From contig NZ_WBMS02000016.1 in assembly GCF_008923205.2 (NCBI RefSeq), positions 4,221 through 63,024 of the forward strand: DNA of 58,804 nucleotides, given 5' to 3'. A program made the translations under genes and the position numbers. This document shows, one piece after another, positions 51,286 to 58,804 of this stretch. The stretch is from Actinomadura physcomitrii (GTDB lineage: Bacteria; Actinomycetota; Actinomycetes; Streptosporangiales; Streptosporangiaceae). Each line of letters begins with the position of its first letter. Positions within the stretch are counted from its first letter, which is position 1. The notes under the pieces are model-generated. The model was not told the origin of the DNA. It searched no databases and saw nothing but the letters and a program-made list of their open reading frames with translations.

Positions 51286-51472
51286 GGTCACCCCTTCCCG
51301 CTTGTACATCCGGCCCGCCGATCTCCCCGGACGCGGCCTGACCTGGTTCAGATGCGTTTTCATGTCTCTGGTCCTGTAGACGCGTCGGAGGCCGCGATTC
51401 GTGACACGAGCGGCGTACACGCCTGGTCAGAGCGCTCTTGCGACCTCCGTCCAGGCCCTGGGCCCGGGCGGG

Positions 51473-51925
51473 TCAGTCGAGGCAGAACTCGTTGCCTTCG
51501 GGGTCGGCCATCACGATGTGGCCGGCGCCGAGCGGGGGAGCGGGCTCGTACCGCTGGAGCCGGGTGGCGCCGCGGGCCACGAGCCGCTCCGCCTCCGCTT
51601 CGAGGGCGACCATCCGCGCGTCGCCGGTGAGGCCGGGCGCGGCCCGCACGTCGAGGTGGACGCGGTTCTTGGCCTGCTTGGGCTCCGGGACGCGCTGGAA
51701 GAACAGCCGGGGGCGGGTGCCGTCGGGGTCGACGATCGCCGAGGCGTCGTTGCGGCGTTCGGGCGGGACGCCCATCGCGTCGAGGGCCTCGTCCCAGGTG
51801 GCGAAGTTCCCGGGCGGGTCCTGGAGGCGGTAGCCGAGGGCCTCGGCCCAGAACGCCGCCTGGGCGGCGGGGTCGGCGCAATCGAAGGTGATCTGGGTTT
51901 CGCGGGCGGCCCGCTTCGAAGTCAT
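51473..51925 (-). CDS. VOC (glyoxalase-like) protein
   Basis: 150 residues. One and a half beta-alpha-beta3 modules: ITFDCADPAAQAAFWAEALG, RLFFQRVPEPKQAKNRVHLD, GHIVMADPEGNEFCLD. The H (VHLD) and E (NEFC) positions of the metal site are kept. Role may be resistance or small-molecule isomerisation; no specific call possible. Confidence 0.9.
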   Translation of the reverse strand: MTSKRAARETQITFDCADPAAQAAFWAEALGYRLQDPPGNFATWDEALDAMGVPPERRNDASAIVDPDGTRPRLFFQRVPEPKQAKNRVHLDVRAAPGLTGDARMVALEAEAERLVARGATRLQRYEPAPPLGAGHIVMADPEGNEFCLD

Positions 51926-52085
51926 GGTGCGAGTTTCGCGGAGGCCACGGACAGTTCCGCCGGTAGGTGACATCCGGCGAGCCGTTCCGCGCCGTACTGG
52001 AGGTGGGGACTTGCCGGGAATCGTGTGGTTGTTGTTATCTGCGGTGCTTCAGGAGGTCTCCAGGGGGTGATCCGCTGGAGGGACG

Positions 52086-53522
52086 GTGAGGCGCGTGGGC
52101 GAGGACGTGGACCTGCTGGTCCGGGCGGCGCAGGACGGCGACCGCGAGGCCAGGGAGCGGCTGGTCGCCGAGCACCTGCCGCTGCTCTACAACGTGGTCG
52201 GCTGGGCCCTCGACGGCCACGCCGACGTGGACGACGTCGTCCAGGACTCGGTGCTGCGCGCGCTCGGCGGGCTGCACGGCCTGCGCGAGCCGGGACGGTT
52301 CCGCTCGTGGCTGGTGTCGATCGCGATGAACCAGGTGCGCCGCCGCTGGACGTCGCTGCAGCGCGGGACGCCGATGGATCCCGATGCCCTCGCGCGGGTC
52401 GCCGCGTCCGAGGCCGACTTCGCCGAGGCCGCCGTGCTGCGGCTGGAGCTGTCCGGGCAGCGCCGCGAGATCGCCGAGGCGACCCGCTGGCTGGACGCGG
52501 GGGAGCGCGAGCTGCTCGGCCTGTGGTGGCTGGAGGCATCGGGGCACCTGACCCGGAGCGAGCTGGCCGACGCGCTGGGCGTGTCGGCGGCGCACGCGGC
52601 GGTCCGGGTGCAGCGGATGAAGAAGCAGCTCGCGACGTGCCGCGCCGTCGTCCGGGTGGTGGGGGCGGAGCGGCGCTGCGACGCGCTGGTGCCGGTGCTC
52701 GCGCGGTGGGACGGGCGGCCGTCCCCGCTGTGGCGCAAGCGCGTCGCCAAGCACGTCCGGGGCTGCCGGGCCTGCGGATCCCGGCAGCGGGACCTGCTGC
52801 CGCCGGAGGCGCTGCTCGCGGGCCTGGTCATGGTGCCGCTGCCCGCCGCGCACCCGCTGCACGCGCTCCCGGCGGCGCTGTCGGCTTCGTCCGCGCCGTC
52901 GGCCGCGTCCGGCGGCGCGGGCCTCGCGGGCGGGGCGGCCAAGTGGGTGGCGGGCGCCGCGGCCGTCAGCGTCGCGGGCGCCGCGGTGGTCTTCTGGAGC
53001 ATGCGGGACGGTTCGCCGAGCGACCCTCCGCCCCGCGACGACCCGCCGGCCGCCGTGCACCGGACGCCGCCGCGCACCCCGGCGCCGAGTCCCGGCGCCA
53101 CGTCCGTCAAGGAGCACATCGCCCCGCGTCCCGCCGAGAAGAAGGCGAAGCCGTCAACGGTCGAGCAGCAGGTCGTCGACCTCGTCAACCGGAACCGGGC
53201 GAAGGCCGGATGCCGCCCGCTGCGCGTCTCGCCCGCCCTGCACAAGGCCGCGCAGGCGCACACCGAGGACATGGCGTCCCGGCACGTCCTCGACCACGGC
53301 GACCCCGGCGCCCGGATCACCGCCGCCGGGTTCCGCTGGAGCGCGTGGGCGGAGAACATCGCGCAGGGGCAGGCGTCCCCGCCCTCCGTCGTGACGGCGT
53401 GGATGAACAGCCAGGGGCACCGGGCCAACATCCTGAACTGCAGGCTGACGATGATCGGGGTGGGCTTCGTGCGGGGGTCCGGCGGGCCCTGGTGGACCCA
53501 GGATTTCGGCACCCCCGCCTGA
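52086..53522 (+). CDS. Single-chain sigma factor / zinc anti-sigma motif / TM / CAP-domain protein
   Basis: 478 residues, GTG (a second GTG at 52095 is possible). Sigma-70 region 2 spans ~8-80 (DVDDVVQDSVLRALGG; FRSWLVSIAMNQVRRRW). Region 4 spans ~130-185 (LTRSELADALGVSAAHAAVR). H223-x3-C227-x2-C230 (HVRGCRAC) is the HxxxCxxC motif of zinc anti-sigma factors. One membrane helix is at ~286-304 (WVAGAAAVSVAGAAVVFW), then a Pro-rich stalk and a CAP/SCP domain at ~359-478 (VDLVNRNRAKAGCRPL; AENIAQGQ; HRANILNC). The sigma part faces the cytosol, the CAP domain the outside. Proteolysis would be needed to free the sigma factor. Confidence 0.88.
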   Translation: MRRVGEDVDLLVRAAQDGDREARERLVAEHLPLLYNVVGWALDGHADVDDVVQDSVLRALGGLHGLREPGRFRSWLVSIAMNQVRRRWTSLQRGTPMDPDALARVAASEADFAEAAVLRLELSGQRREIAEATRWLDAGERELLGLWWLEASGHLTRSELADALGVSAAHAAVRVQRMKKQLATCRAVVRVVGAERRCDALVPVLARWDGRPSPLWRKRVAKHVRGCRACGSRQRDLLPPEALLAGLVMVPLPAAHPLHALPAALSASSAPSAASGGAGLAGGAAKWVAGAAAVSVAGAAVVFWSMRDGSPSDPPPRDDPPAAVHRTPPRTPAPSPGATSVKEHIAPRPAEKKAKPSTVEQQVVDLVNRNRAKAGCRPLRVSPALHKAAQAHTEDMASRHVLDHGDPGARITAAGFRWSAWAENIAQGQASPPSVVTAWMNSQGHRANILNCRLTMIGVGFVRGSGGPWWTQDFGTPA

Positions 53523-53527
53523 GGCCA

Positions 53528-54307
53528 TCAGCGGCTCGTGCCGAAGTCCTGCGTCCAGTACGGGCCGCCGCTCAGCACCACGCCGACGCCGATCTCCTTG
53601 AACCCGCAGTTCAGGATGTTCGCGCGGTGGCCGGAGCTGTTCATCCACGCCTGCATCACGCTCGCCGGGGTCGCCTGGCCCTTGGCGATGTTCTCGCCGT
53701 AGGAGGACCAGCGGTAGCCGGCGGCGGTGATGCGGTCGCCCGGGTCCTTGCCGTCAGGGTTGGTGTGGTCGAAGAAGTTGCGGGCGTGCATGTCGGCCGA
53801 CTGCCCCTGCGCGGCCCGCGCCAGCTTGCTGTTGACGGTCAGGGCGCGGCAGCCGTGCTTGGCGCGCTCGGTGTTGACCAGCGCGACGACCTGCGAGGCG
53901 TATCGTGCGGCGGTCCCGCCCACGGGCGCGGCCGGGGCCTTCGGCTTCGGGGTCGCCGTCGTGGCGGGACGGCGGTGCGTCGCGCGCGGCGTCGGCTTGT
54001 GCGACGGCTTGGCCTTCTTGTGCTGCTTCGGCTGCGGGGTCCGGCTCGGCGACGGCTCCGGCGCGTCGGCGACCGGGGTGGTCGGCGCGGCGCTGGGGGA
54101 CAGCGACGAGCCGCTCGCCGTGGGGGTGCCGTCCGAACCGCCCCCGAACGCGCCGGCGGCCGTCCCTGCGACGCCGCCGATCACCAGCAGGCCCGCCGCG
54201 CCCACGGCCGTCCAGGCGGCGACGCGGCGGGACGCCCTACGCGGACGTCCGGGGCGCGGCCTCGCGGGACGCGGCCGTCCGGTGCCCGGGCCAGGGGGGT
54301 AGCTCAT
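53528..54307 (-). CDS. Membrane-anchored or secreted CAP/SCP-domain protein
   Basis: 259 residues. Basic N-terminus and one hydrophobic helix (VAAWTAVGAAGLLVIGGVAG) as anchor or signal, a Pro/Thr/Lys-rich linker, then a CAP domain: VVALVNTERAKHGCRALTVN, RNFFDHTNPDGKDPGDRITA, GENIAKGQATPASVMQAWMN, SSGHRANILNCGFKEIGVG. Its CAP domain closely follows that of the convergent sigma-fusion gene five nt away, pointing to local duplication. Role of bacterial CAP domains is mostly unknown. Confidence 0.92.
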   Translation of the reverse strand: MSYPPGPGTGRPRPARPRPGRPRRASRRVAAWTAVGAAGLLVIGGVAGTAAGAFGGGSDGTPTASGSSLSPSAAPTTPVADAPEPSPSRTPQPKQHKKAKPSHKPTPRATHRRPATTATPKPKAPAAPVGGTAARYASQVVALVNTERAKHGCRALTVNSKLARAAQGQSADMHARNFFDHTNPDGKDPGDRITAAGYRWSSYGENIAKGQATPASVMQAWMNSSGHRANILNCGFKEIGVGVVLSGGPYWTQDFGTSR

Positions 54308-54538
54308 GCGATGCCACATCCTTCTCTCGTCGGTCGAACACGCAGCAGACCCCGTGCGGGACGGACGATAACCGAAAATCCATGACTTCTTCAGAAGCGT
54401 CCTAAGCGCGGCGCCCGGGACGGGCCAAGAAAGGGGCAAGACCGCATGTCGGGCGGCCCGTCCACGGGGGCCGGGGGCTCTGATTGATCACCGGAGGGCA
54501 CAGCGCCCCTTCGGCCCGGGCATTCGAGGAGTCACGCC
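54308..54538. other. Divergent spacer upstream of CAP gene and secreted-protein gene
   Basis: 231 nt without a gene. AT-richer stretch at 54365-54395 (CGAAAATCCATGACTTCTTC) may hold the promoters. No clear palindrome seen. Confidence 0.4.
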
Positions 54539-55933
54539 GTGAAGAGAAGCTGGAAGGCCGCCGTCGCCGCCGTCGGGGCGACCGCCATGACGACCGCCTC
54601 CGCGGCGTGGCCCTCGCCGAGCGAGAACGCGTCCGCCGCGTCCGGCAAGGGGCGCTGGGTCCTGGTCGACGCCGAGGACTTCGACCGGCCGCTGCGCGTC
54701 GACGGCGCGAAGTGGCGGCTGGACCCGCAGGGCAGGCACAGCCCGTGGCACGTCGACGCGTTCGACGACGACGGCGAGGCCTGGACGAAGATGAGCGGCC
54801 CGAACTTCAAGAAGCAGCTGGCGACGCTGAACGTGTTCCGCAAGCGCGTCGCGTTCGGCCGCAAGGGATGGCTGACAGCCGAGGTCGCCGCCGTCGACAA
54901 GGACCGCGACGGCCGCCCCGACTCCCGCCCCGGCCTGTCGACGATCAGGCTGCCCGGCGGGCAGAGGGCCGCGCGGCTGTCCGAGCCGAGCTGGGACGCG
55001 GGCGTGCTGATCCGGCCGACCCGCCCGCTGCCGCGGCACTACCGCGTCGAGATGACCCTGCGCGGCATCGACTTCGGCGGGAAGCGGCACGGCACGTTCG
55101 ACTACAACGGCCGCCATAACGGCTACACCAAGGAGCCCTGCAAGACCCGCTACCCGTGGACGTTCACCGGCGCGCTTCCCGGCAAGTCGCGCTGCCAGTA
55201 CCACGACGTGACGCGGGAGAACGGCTTCTACTACATGACGATCCTCGACTACGCCACGCCCGCCCCGCACGGCAACCCGGACATCCATTTCCGGCGCAAG
55301 GTCATCATGGACGGCTACTACAGCGACCTTCCCCGCTGGAAGCACGCCGCGACCTGCAACCCGAAGACCCGCAGGATGTACCGGACGTTCGACGGCACCT
55401 TCAACGGCGTGAACGCGCTGTTCGCGCGCGGCGACAAGTTCATCGGCGGGCCCGACAACGACCTCAGCACCGAGTACTACGCCAAGACCCGCTGCGGGGA
55501 GGCCTCCCTGGACAAGCCGTACGGGCCCGGCAAGCGTTTCGAGGGGCACCTGACCAGCGCGGAGATCCAGCCGCAACTGCTGCCGAAGGCGTCGTACCGG
55601 TTCGCCGTCGAGCGCGACGACACCGGGTACACGCTCGAGATGAGCGGCCCGTTCCGGTTCATCGGGCAGGCGACGCTGCGCGTCCACCACGACTTCATCG
55701 AGGACGGCCGCCCGATCTGGCACTACAACCAGACGCGCGGCGAATACGACGGCCGTTTCGACCGCAGGCTCGTCCACAAGGGCCCGTACGGGACGTACGT
55801 CACGAAGCACACCTGGCCGAAGGGCTCGGCGTACCCCGACTCGTTCATCATCGGCGACCCGCACCTGAACTACTACGAGGGCGAGGCGGTCATCGACGAC
55901 ATCCGCCTCTACGTCCCCCGCAAGCACAGGTGA
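54539..55933 (+). CDS. Secreted protein of unknown function with a calcium-loop-like motif
   Basis: 464 residues, GTG with GAGGAG upstream. Sec-type signal peptide (KRSWKAAVAAVGATAMTTAS, cleavage after ~25-35). The mature part is beta-rich: GRWVLVDAEDFDRPLRVDG, VEMTLRGIDFGGKRHGTFDY, a DKDRDGRPD loop of the D-x-D-x-D-G type, four spaced Cys (PCKTRYP, SRCQYH, ATCNPK, TRCGEA) that could form two disulfides. Trp/Tyr-rich surface and a C-terminal EGEAVIDDIRLYV strand fit a jelly-roll or concanavalin-like fold seen in carbohydrate-active proteins, but I do not recognise the family. Confidence 0.85.
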   Translation: MKRSWKAAVAAVGATAMTTASAAWPSPSENASAASGKGRWVLVDAEDFDRPLRVDGAKWRLDPQGRHSPWHVDAFDDDGEAWTKMSGPNFKKQLATLNVFRKRVAFGRKGWLTAEVAAVDKDRDGRPDSRPGLSTIRLPGGQRAARLSEPSWDAGVLIRPTRPLPRHYRVEMTLRGIDFGGKRHGTFDYNGRHNGYTKEPCKTRYPWTFTGALPGKSRCQYHDVTRENGFYYMTILDYATPAPHGNPDIHFRRKVIMDGYYSDLPRWKHAATCNPKTRRMYRTFDGTFNGVNALFARGDKFIGGPDNDLSTEYYAKTRCGEASLDKPYGPGKRFEGHLTSAEIQPQLLPKASYRFAVERDDTGYTLEMSGPFRFIGQATLRVHHDFIEDGRPIWHYNQTRGEYDGRFDRRLVHKGPYGTYVTKHTWPKGSAYPDSFIIGDPHLNYYEGEAVIDDIRLYVPRKHR

Positions 55934-55954
55934 ACGTCGGCCGGAAACGCGCCG

Positions 55955-56819
55955 TTATTCAATGACGGCGGGATTGAATTCCGGCGGGGCGCCGAGCATG
56001 GCGCGGTGGGAGCGGGGACGGGTGCCGTCGATGTCGGTGACGCCGAGTTCCTCGCCGAGTTCCGCGCCGATGAGGACCCGTCCGGTCCATTTCATCGGCT
56101 CCGGGGAACGGGCGAGGGCGTCGATGACCCGGCCGCTGAACTCCGGCGACTCGGCGCCCGCGGCGAACGCGGCGTACTTGCCGGGGGCGCCGTCGAAAAG
56201 GGCCTTGTTACGCTCGGTCTTGAGCAGCCCCATCCACAGCGAGATGACCGCGACGTTGTAGGGGCGGAAATCGACCGCCATGTCGTGGGCCATCTTGTCC
56301 ACGGCGGCCTTTCCGGCGCCGTAGGCGGGGCCGTGCATGTAGCAGCGGCCGCCGAACGACGAGGTGTTCACGACGAGCCCGCCGCCGCCGCGGATCAGCA
56401 GCGGCGCCGCGTAGTACGCCGCGACGTACGCCGAGCGCATGCCGACGTCCAGCATGTCCTGCAGCGCCAGCGGCTTCTCCCAGAACGGGCCCTTGCGGGT
56501 CAGGCCGTCCGGGATCGCGAACGCGTTGTTGACCAGGACGTCCAGCCTGCCGCGTTCCTCCTCGACCCGCTCGAACAGGGCCCTGACCTGGTCGTCGTCG
56601 GAGTGGTCGCAGATCACCGGGACGCCGGTGCCGCCGCGCTCGGCGATCTCCTCCGCGGTGGCGTGCACGCTGCCCGGCAGGTCGGCGTCGCCGTCGGCGC
56701 GGGTGCGTCCGGTCACGTACACGGTCGCGCCGGTCGCGCCGAGGGCGAGCGCTATGCCCTTGCCGGCGCCGCGGCTCGCCCCGGTGACGACCGCCACCCG
56801 GTCTGCGGTCAGGCCCATT
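55955..56819 (-). CDS. SDR-family oxidoreductase
   Basis: 287 residues. TGASRGAGKG cofactor loop, VTGRTRADGDADLPGSVHAT, NNAFAIPD, catalytic TSSFGG and YGAGKAA, C-terminal half matching the DHRS1-like group (VISLWMGLLKTERNKALF; SPEFSGRVIDALA). Start ATG overlaps the upstream hydrolase gene by 11 nt, so the two are co-transcribed. Possible joint use: hydrolase opens an epoxide or ester, SDR oxidises the alcohol. Confidence 0.93.
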
Positions 56820-57783
56820 CGCCGCTCCTCGCGAGGAATTCCAGCATGGTCGCGGTCGTTTCCCCGGGTCTTTCCATCTGCATCATGTGGCCGGCGTCCT
56901 TGAGCATCCGGACGTCGCGGACGTCCTCGTGGTGCTCGTGCAGCCTGCTCAGCGGGTCGTCGCCGTGCCAGCCCTCCAGGTCGGCGTCCTGCTCGCTGCC
57001 GATGAAATAGAAGGGCACGGGATTCTTCCCGCCCTTGTACGCCTTGCGGTGCTCCCAGGAAAGGTCCATCGCGCGGTACCAGTTCAGCCCGCCGGTGAAT
57101 CCGCTGCGGCTGTAGGCGTCGACGTAGAACTCCAGTTCCAGGTCGGTCAGCCACGTCCACGGAAGCGGCGGGGTGTCCGGCAGCGCGTCGATGTAGGTCG
57201 TCCCGGGCGGCTTCTTCCAGACGTCGAGGTAGTGGTAGTCGCTGGAGAGCGCGTAGAAGACCTTGCGCAGGAACTCGCGGGGCGCCGCGCCGAGGTCCCG
57301 GTCGGCGGCGCCAGGCTCGGCGAAGTAGTGGATGTGGTTGAAGTGCCGCTTCGCCTGCCGCGCGGCGAGCGTCAGCGGCGACTCGTCGCTCGGCGTGAAG
57401 AACGGGTTCTCCAGCCCGATGATCGCCGCGACGCGCTCGGGGTGGTGGTAGACGAGGTCGTAGGCGGCGAACAGGCCGAAGTCCAGGCCGCTGAACACGG
57501 CCCGCTCCGCGCCGAGGTGGTCGAGGAGGCCGGCGACGTCGCCGACGATGTGCTCGACGCCGTACGCGCGGTGGTCGGCCGGGCCGCTCGTCCCGCCCAT
57601 GCCGCGCATGTCCGGCGCGACGACCCGGAAGCCCGCGTCGGCGATCGGCCCGATCTGGTGCCGCCAGCTGAACCACAGGTGCGGGAACCCGTGCAGGAGG
57701 ACGACGAGGGGCCCCTCGCCCTGCTCCACGTAGTGGACGTCGAGGCGGTTGATGCGCGCGTACCGATGGGTCCAGCCGGCCAT
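56809..57783 (-). CDS. Alpha/beta hydrolase, epoxide-hydrolase-like
   Basis: 324 residues. Oxyanion HGFPHLWFSW, nucleophile elbow SGLDFGLF with Asp as in epoxide hydrolases and haloalkane dehalogenases, a cap domain (~135-230), acid region GSEQDADLEGW and catalytic His in AGHMMQMERP. Cytosolic. First gene of a pair with the SDR at 55955. Confidence 0.9.
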   Translation of the reverse strand: MAGWTHRYARINRLDVHYVEQGEGPLVVLLHGFPHLWFSWRHQIGPIADAGFRVVAPDMRGMGGTSGPADHRAYGVEHIVGDVAGLLDHLGAERAVFSGLDFGLFAAYDLVYHHPERVAAIIGLENPFFTPSDESPLTLAARQAKRHFNHIHYFAEPGAADRDLGAAPREFLRKVFYALSSDYHYLDVWKKPPGTTYIDALPDTPPLPWTWLTDLELEFYVDAYSRSGFTGGLNWYRAMDLSWEHRKAYKGGKNPVPFYFIGSEQDADLEGWHGDDPLSRLHEHHEDVRDVRMLKDAGHMMQMERPGETTATMLEFLARSGEWA

Positions 57784-58008
57784 GCTGCGCTTCCTTCGCG
57801 ACGAGGGACCTGACCTTCGGAGCGTGCAGGACGCCGCCGCCGATCACAGCGCGGTGTCCCGCTCAGTGGGAACGCGCCCGCTCCCCGGCGGCCGGTGCTT
57901 CCGGCACGCCCCGGGGAACCGGTTGATCACACGGTGCGTCCGATTTGTACGCGGGAACGGATCGCACGCTCCGGACCCGGGGACTCCTTCCCGCGAGAGG
58001 GGAGCACG

Positions 58009-58711
58009 GTGCCCGGCTTTCTCGAGACCCTTCCACTCCACACGATCACCGCGGTGTACGGCGAGGCCGGTCTCCGCGACCGCTTCTCCCGCGAGATCCT
58101 CCGCTTCTCCGAGCGGGATTGGCGGCGCCTCAGCGAAGCGTTGGCCCTGGCCAGCGACCTGCACCGGCAGGACCGCCGGGCCGCCGAGCCCACGATCAAC
58201 CACCTGCTCCGCGTGACGCTGCGCGTCATGTGCCACTACCGGGTGGACGATGTGGACGTCCTCGTCGCCGCGCTGCTGCACGACTCCGTCGAGGACCACC
58301 CCGCCGACCTCGCCGGGGACGGCGACCCGCGCGACCCGCGCGAGGCGGCGCTCGGCGTGCTGGAGGCGGAGTTCGGGCCGCGCGTCGCCGGGCTCGTCGA
58401 GGCGGTGACGAACCCCGTCTACGACCGGAGCCGCGACGTCCATGCCCAGTACCGCGCGCACGTCACCGAGAGCCTCGACCGGCACCCCGCCGCGCGGATC
58501 ATCAAGGTCTCGGACTTCACCGACAACGGCGTCGGGCTGATGCACACGACCGGGCCGAAGGTCCGCAAGCTCGCCCGCAAGTACCGGCCGCTCGTCCCGG
58601 CGCTGAAGGACCTGGTCGACCGCCCGGACACCCCGCTGGACGCCGAGGTCAAGCGGCACATCACCGGCCAGCTCGACCGCGCCGACGAGCGCTTCGCCGC
58701 GATCCTGCACC

Positions 58712-58716
<5 letters not shown>
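58009..58716 (+). CDS. HD-domain phosphohydrolase, RelA/SpoT-HD-like
   Basis: 235 residues, GTG with GGGGAG. HD signature: TINHLLRVTLRVM (first His), VLVAALLHDSVEDH (HD + second D), VKVSDFTDN-like RIIKVSDFTDNGVGL (last D). Resembles the hydrolase half of RelA/SpoT without a synthetase domain, as in small alarmone hydrolases (Mesh1-like) or other nucleotide phosphohydrolases. The TGA stop lies inside the start of the repeated palindrome. Confidence 0.9.

Positions 58717-58804
<88 letters not shown>

Overview
The window reads as high-GC actinomycete DNA (about 70 to 75 % GC, GTG and ATG starts, overlapping stop/start codons). Several families typical of filamentous actinomycetes are present: an XRE/DUF397 pair, three DUF574-type methyltransferases, a conservon (sensor ATPase, roadblock, DUF742, GTPase), BTAD-free small GntR proteins and a KstR-like regulon. 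An Actinomadura or Streptosporangiales-like host is my inference from these families; no rRNA or tRNA was seen to confirm it. The sequence starts and ends in poly-G and contains a third poly-G block at 36.2 kb. All three look like sequencing or assembly artefacts placed at strong hairpins.

Layout. 0-2 kb: an IS4-family insertion sequence with a frameshifted transposase, inserted into a palindrome. 2-6 kb: NERD protein, cytochrome P450, methyltransferase and APH-type kinase. 6.1-20.7 kb: one long minus-strand operon of nine genes, nearly all joined by 1-14 nt overlaps. In transcription order these are a DUF4407 membrane/coiled-coil protein, a radical SAM activase, a coiled-coil protein, a tandem CbbX-like AAA+ ATPase, a zinc-ribbon/vWA-like protein, a GTPase, a large GAP1-like protein, an Hsp70-like ATPase and a second coiled-coil protein. 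This is the strongest candidate for a little-described system. 21-30 kb: SDR, gluconate permease with its FadR-type regulator, nitroreductase, XRE/DUF397 pair, TetR, WYL regulator and RidA. 30-36 kb: a conservon ending in a styrene-monooxygenase-type flavoprotein, then argG behind a triple ARG-like box.

36-49 kb: two copies of a small module (a 39-residue membrane peptide, a ~96-residue protein, and two tandem mini-GntR regulators), one copy frameshifted. Between them lie a methyltransferase, a VTT membrane protein, a truncated SDR, an SDR/XRE divergent pair, a PAP2 phosphatase and a SnoaL/DUF1214/SDR/sulfotransferase group carrying two KstR-like operators. 49-58.7 kb: RibD-type reductase, acyl-CoA enzymes, VOC protein, a remarkable single-chain sigma factor/zinc anti-sigma motif/TM/CAP-domain protein next to a second CAP protein, a secreted protein, an SDR plus epoxide-hydrolase-like pair, and an HD phosphohydrolase.

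The window also carries many perfect inverted repeats between divergent regulator/enzyme pairs, which are listed as candidate operators. All functional assignments come from motif reading; no database search was possible.
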